Position numbers and translations under genes: made by a program. Shown one piece after another: positions 5,767 through 6,610 of a DNA stretch of 6,610 bases. Below the pieces are notes generated by a model that searched no databases, was not told where the DNA came from, and saw only the letters and a list, made by a program, of their open reading frames with translations. Position 1 is the stretch's first letter. The number at the start of each line of letters is the position of its first letter. The DNA comes from Sphingobacteriaceae bacterium (GTDB taxonomy: Bacteria > Bacteroidota > Bacteroidia > Sphingobacteriales > Sphingobacteriaceae): assembly GCA_025450155.1 (NCBI GenBank), contig JANWIB010000135.1, positions 1 to 6,610 on the forward strand, read 5' to 3'.

Positions 5767-6610
5767 ATGGTTACCACCTTATTAGTGATCGTTGTTATCA
5801 TGGCTATAGCCTTTGATTACATCAACGGCTTCCACGACGCAGCGAATTCAATCGCTACTATTGTTTCTACCAAAGTTTTAAGCCCCTTTCAGGCTGTACT
5901 TTGGGCTGCTTTATTCAATTTTGCGGCTTATTTCTATTTTGATGATCATAAAGTTGCCAATACCGTAGCCAAAACGGTGGTCGAAAATTTTATCACCTTA
6001 CATGTTATCCTGGCCGGACTGATTGCCGCCGTAGCCTGGAATCTTTTAACCTGGTATTATGGAATTCCGTCCAGTTCATCTCATACGTTAATAGGAGGCT
6101 TTGGCGGAGCGGGAATTACCTATGCCTTACTTAACGGACATACTGCGGCAGAAGCCTTAAACCTGGGCTACGTAGGAAAAATAGTATCTTTTATTGTGCT
6201 GGCCCCCGTCATCGGGATGATTATTTCTGTAATTATTACCCTGATTATCATCAATCTATCCCGGTGGTCAAAACCCGCTACCGCCGAAAAATGGTTTAAA
6301 CGTTTACAATTACTATCATCGGCCGCTTTAAGTTTTGCTCATGGGGGTAATGACGCACAAAAAGTAATGGGTATTATTTATGTGGCGCTTATTGCTTCAA
6401 AAGTAATAGGTAGTAATGCGCCTATGCCAGAATGGATACCCATTGTTTGTTATGCAGCTATCGCATTGGGCACCATGAGTGGTGGCTGGAGAATTGTTAA
6501 AACAATGGGCTCAAGAATTACCAAAGTTACCGCCTTAGAAGGTGTAGGCGCAGAAACAGCAGGTGCGGTTACTTTAGGGCTTACCGAGCATTTTGGTATT
6601 CCTGTTTCTA
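5767..6610 (+). CDS. pit: PiT-family inorganic phosphate transporter (3' truncated)
   Basis: From ATG 5767 the frame is open to the window end: 281 codons with no stop, so the C-terminus is missing. The protein is a hydrophobic multi-helix permease that imports phosphate (often as a metal-phosphate complex) with protons or sodium. Both PiT signature repeats are present: the first FDYINGFHDAANSIATIVST at residues 16-35, and the second FAHGGNDAQKVMG at about 197-209, corresponding to the two GANDVANA-type motifs. The loop IPSSSSHTLIGGFGG (about 99-113) is also characteristic, with the serine run and SHTLIGG. The loop between the two halves is short. The gene follows DUF47 by 15 bp, so both probably share the Pho-box promoter. 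This region is translated from the raw sequence by reading from the ATG. Confidence 0.93.
   Translation, partial: MVTTLLVIVVIMAIAFDYINGFHDAANSIATIVSTKVLSPFQAVLWAALFNFAAYFYFDDHKVANTVAKTVVENFITLHVILAGLIAAVAWNLLTWYYGIPSSSSHTLIGGFGGAGITYALLNGHTAAEALNLGYVGKIVSFIVLAPVIGMIISVIITLIIINLSRWSKPATAEKWFKRLQLLSSAALSFAHGGNDAQKVMGIIYVALIASKVIGSNAPMPEWIPIVCYAAIALGTMSGGWRIVKTMGSRITKVTALEGVGAETAGAVTLGLTEHFGIPVS

Noticed and set aside
5594..5785. A 63-codon plus-strand frame overlapping the end of DUF47 and the start of PiT
   Set aside because: It overlaps two strong family members in another frame and has no features of its own.

Overview
The window looks like a chromosomal segment from a member of the Bacteroidota, possibly near the Sphingobacteriia or Cytophagia. 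The reasons are the protein families and their order, AT-rich leaders without clear Shine-Dalgarno sequences, and a promoter element resembling the phylum's TAnnTTTG -7 box. No genus can be named from sequence reading alone. It reads as ordinary chromosome: I see no mobile element, RNA gene, CRISPR array or clear terminator.

Left part (1-980): the last 30 codons of a plus-strand gene, probably an HD-domain phosphohydrolase, meet tail to tail (19 bp gap) with a minus-strand UbiA-family membrane prenyltransferase. An 80 bp AT-rich divergent region (981-1060) carries an 18 bp perfect palindrome and separates the prenyltransferase from a rightward gene run.

Middle (1061-5037): four tightly packed plus-strand genes with gaps of 1, 2 and 11 bp. 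They are a type III polyketide synthase (chalcone synthase family, Cys-His-Asn triad intact), a SAM-dependent methyltransferase, an FAD-dependent oxidoreductase of the geranylgeranyl reductase-like group, and a short two-TM sensor histidine kinase. With the divergent UbiA gene, the first three resemble a small pathway for a methylated, oxidised and possibly prenylated phenolic lipid or quinone. The logic parallels the Streptomyces srsABC alkylresorcinol pathway, with a prenyltransferase added. The oxidoreductase is interrupted by a single in-frame TAA at codon 78 with the frame preserved on both sides, so the pathway may be broken at that step in this strain, or the base may be an assembly error.

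Right part (5038-6610): a phosphate module. A direct repeat CTTAACA-TTAA-CTTAACA with 11 bp period, the architecture of a PhoB/PhoP box, lies just upstream of a -7-like element. It precedes a DUF47 (PhoU-like) gene and a PiT-family inorganic phosphate transporter that runs off the window. The histidine kinase has PhoR-like architecture and sits between the polyketide operon and this module. This raises the testable idea that phosphate status is linked to the phenolic lipid pathway, though adjacency alone does not prove it. No response regulator gene is in the window.
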